Source of the DNA: an uncultured Lachnospiraceae bacterium
GTDB lineage: Bacteria; Bacillota; Clostridia; Lachnospirales; Lachnospiraceae
Length of the DNA: 6,703 nucleotides
Direction: 5' to 3'
NCBI GenBank assembly: GCA_905193085.1
Contig: CAJJNI010000140.1
Location: forward strand, 1 to 6,703
Shown here: positions 6,062 to 6,703 of the stretch, piece after piece
How the letters are laid out: the number at the start of each line of letters is the position of its first letter
How positions within the stretch are numbered: the first letter of the stretch is position 1
The notes under the pieces: model-generated
Database searches by the model: none
What the model saw: the letters and a program-made list of their open reading frames with translations, nothing else
Told to the model about the DNA's origin: nothing
Made by a program: the position numbers and the translations under genes

Positions 6062-6703
6062 TTAGTGAACATTTTTATAAATTTCTGATTCTTTGAAGCT
6101 TGCTGATGTATTGATTTCATCTAATGTCTTAACAGCATCTTCATCTGTTAATGAATATAAGTCAAGATTTGCATCTTTTAATCCTTCTAAGATATATTTT
6201 GCTGCATATCTTGCACCGGCATAAGTAAAGTGTACATTATCCATGTAGCTTCCTGATGTCTCTTCATTGATGTAGCTTACACCAAGTGAGTTTTTCTCTT
6301 CTGCTGCTTTTGCAACAAGAGCTTTAACTTCATCTACTGATAAAAGTTTTAATGCTGCTTTTGCCTGTGCTTCTCTCTCATCTTTGAGTTCTGCTGTTGC
6401 TCCCAATAACTTAATCATTTCTTCCTGACCTTCGTCATTGAATTCTGCAACATCATAAGAAGCATGTAAAAGCTTGCTTTCATCATCTGAAAGTGTCTTG
6501 TATAATGCGTCCATCTTATGATGTAAATCAATGTATGGAATAGTTATTCCTAATTTCGCATATTCTTCTGAAAGCTCTTTCATTGCTGTAGCATAAGCTT
6601 CATGGAACTGTGGCTGATATACACCATCAACATAATTTCTCTTAACTACTGATGAAATAAGTACCGGTGTAGCACCTGCTTCTAATGCAGGGTCAATAAA
6701 TTT
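6062..6703 (-). CDS. Rhamnogalacturonan acetylesterase-like SGNH hydrolase (CE12 type), C-terminal part (truncated by window edge)
   Basis: The frame is open from the right edge to a TAA at 6062; 213 residues are visible and the true start is outside. An internal Met at 6583 is not the start, because the conserved stretch GATPVLISSVVKRN lies before it (visible residues 10-23). The last SGNH block is clear: DNVHFTYAGARYAAK (155-169), with the D-x-x-H catalytic pair D155 and H158; the Ser, Gly and Asn blocks would be beyond the edge. CE12 enzymes remove acetyl groups from rhamnogalacturonan I, which fits the pectin setting. Odd features: between the PYIDLH segment (56-61) and the catalytic block there is a long Ala/Lys/Glu-rich helical stretch (about 81-150), longer than I expect for the family, and about 40 residues follow the last block. 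Location in the cell cannot be judged without the N-terminus. A different SGNH esterase, for example a xylan or other acetylesterase, is possible. Confidence 0.8.
   Translation of the reverse strand, partial: KFIDPALEAGATPVLISSVVKRNYVDGVYQPQFHEAYATAMKELSEEYAKLGITIPYIDLHHKMDALYKTLSDDESKLLHASYDVAEFNDEGQEEMIKLLGATAELKDEREAQAKAALKLLSVDEVKALVAKAAEEKNSLGVSYINEETSGSYMDNVHFTYAGARYAAKYILEGLKDANLDLYSLTDEDAVKTLDEINTSASFKESEIYKNVH

Noticed and set aside
6062..6583. Esterase gene starting at the Met at 6583
   Set aside because: The frame stays open to the window edge and the upstream residues contain a conserved SGNH-family stretch (GATPVLISSVV), so this Met is internal.

Overview
The window looks like low-GC Firmicutes DNA, most likely from a gut Lachnospiraceae-type clostridium with a pectin diet; Lachnospira (Eubacterium) eligens is the kind of organism I have in mind. 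This is inferred from AT-rich, compact genes with strong GGAGG-type ribosome binding sites, the protein families present and the general composition. No rRNA or other phylogenetic marker is present, so the species is not established.

Layout. From 3650 leftward on the minus strand runs a three-gene operon: a family CE8 pectin methylesterase, a 692-residue protein that I cannot assign to a named family but that looks like a beta-sandwich plus (alpha/alpha) barrel carbohydrate-active enzyme, and the N-terminal part of a GH28 polygalacturonase-type glycosidase that runs off the left edge. The genes are 9 and 18 bases apart, and a good sigma-A-type promoter (TGGACA, 17 bases, TACAAT) lies just before the first. 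Upstream, same strand, is a radical SAM protein of the TIGR01212 type (relatives E. coli YhcC and B. subtilis YtqA). It looks like a housekeeping neighbour rather than a pectin gene.

Between the radical SAM gene (leftward) and an AraC-family regulator (rightward) lies a 469-base divergent intergenic region. It is dominated by a non-coding palindromic repeat element: about 180 bases with terminal inverted repeats (11 of 12 matching), three successive hairpins including a perfect 20-bp stem and a 63-base near-palindrome, and an extra 56-base copy of its left end just upstream. This is the least explained structure in the window.

On the right, the AraC gene ends at a strong hairpin terminator that appears to work in both directions. 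The other side of it is the C-terminal part of a rhamnogalacturonan-acetylesterase-like SGNH hydrolase (CE12 type) that runs off the right edge.

How the genes fit together: CE8 removes methyl esters from polygalacturonate, GH28 cleaves galacturonosyl linkages, CE12-type enzymes remove acetyl groups from rhamnogalacturonan, and the AraC protein is a plausible sugar-responsive activator. The CE8, GH28 and 692-residue proteins show no signal peptide, so this part of the pathway probably acts on imported oligosaccharides in the cytoplasm. The 692-residue protein is the best candidate for a new enzyme activity.
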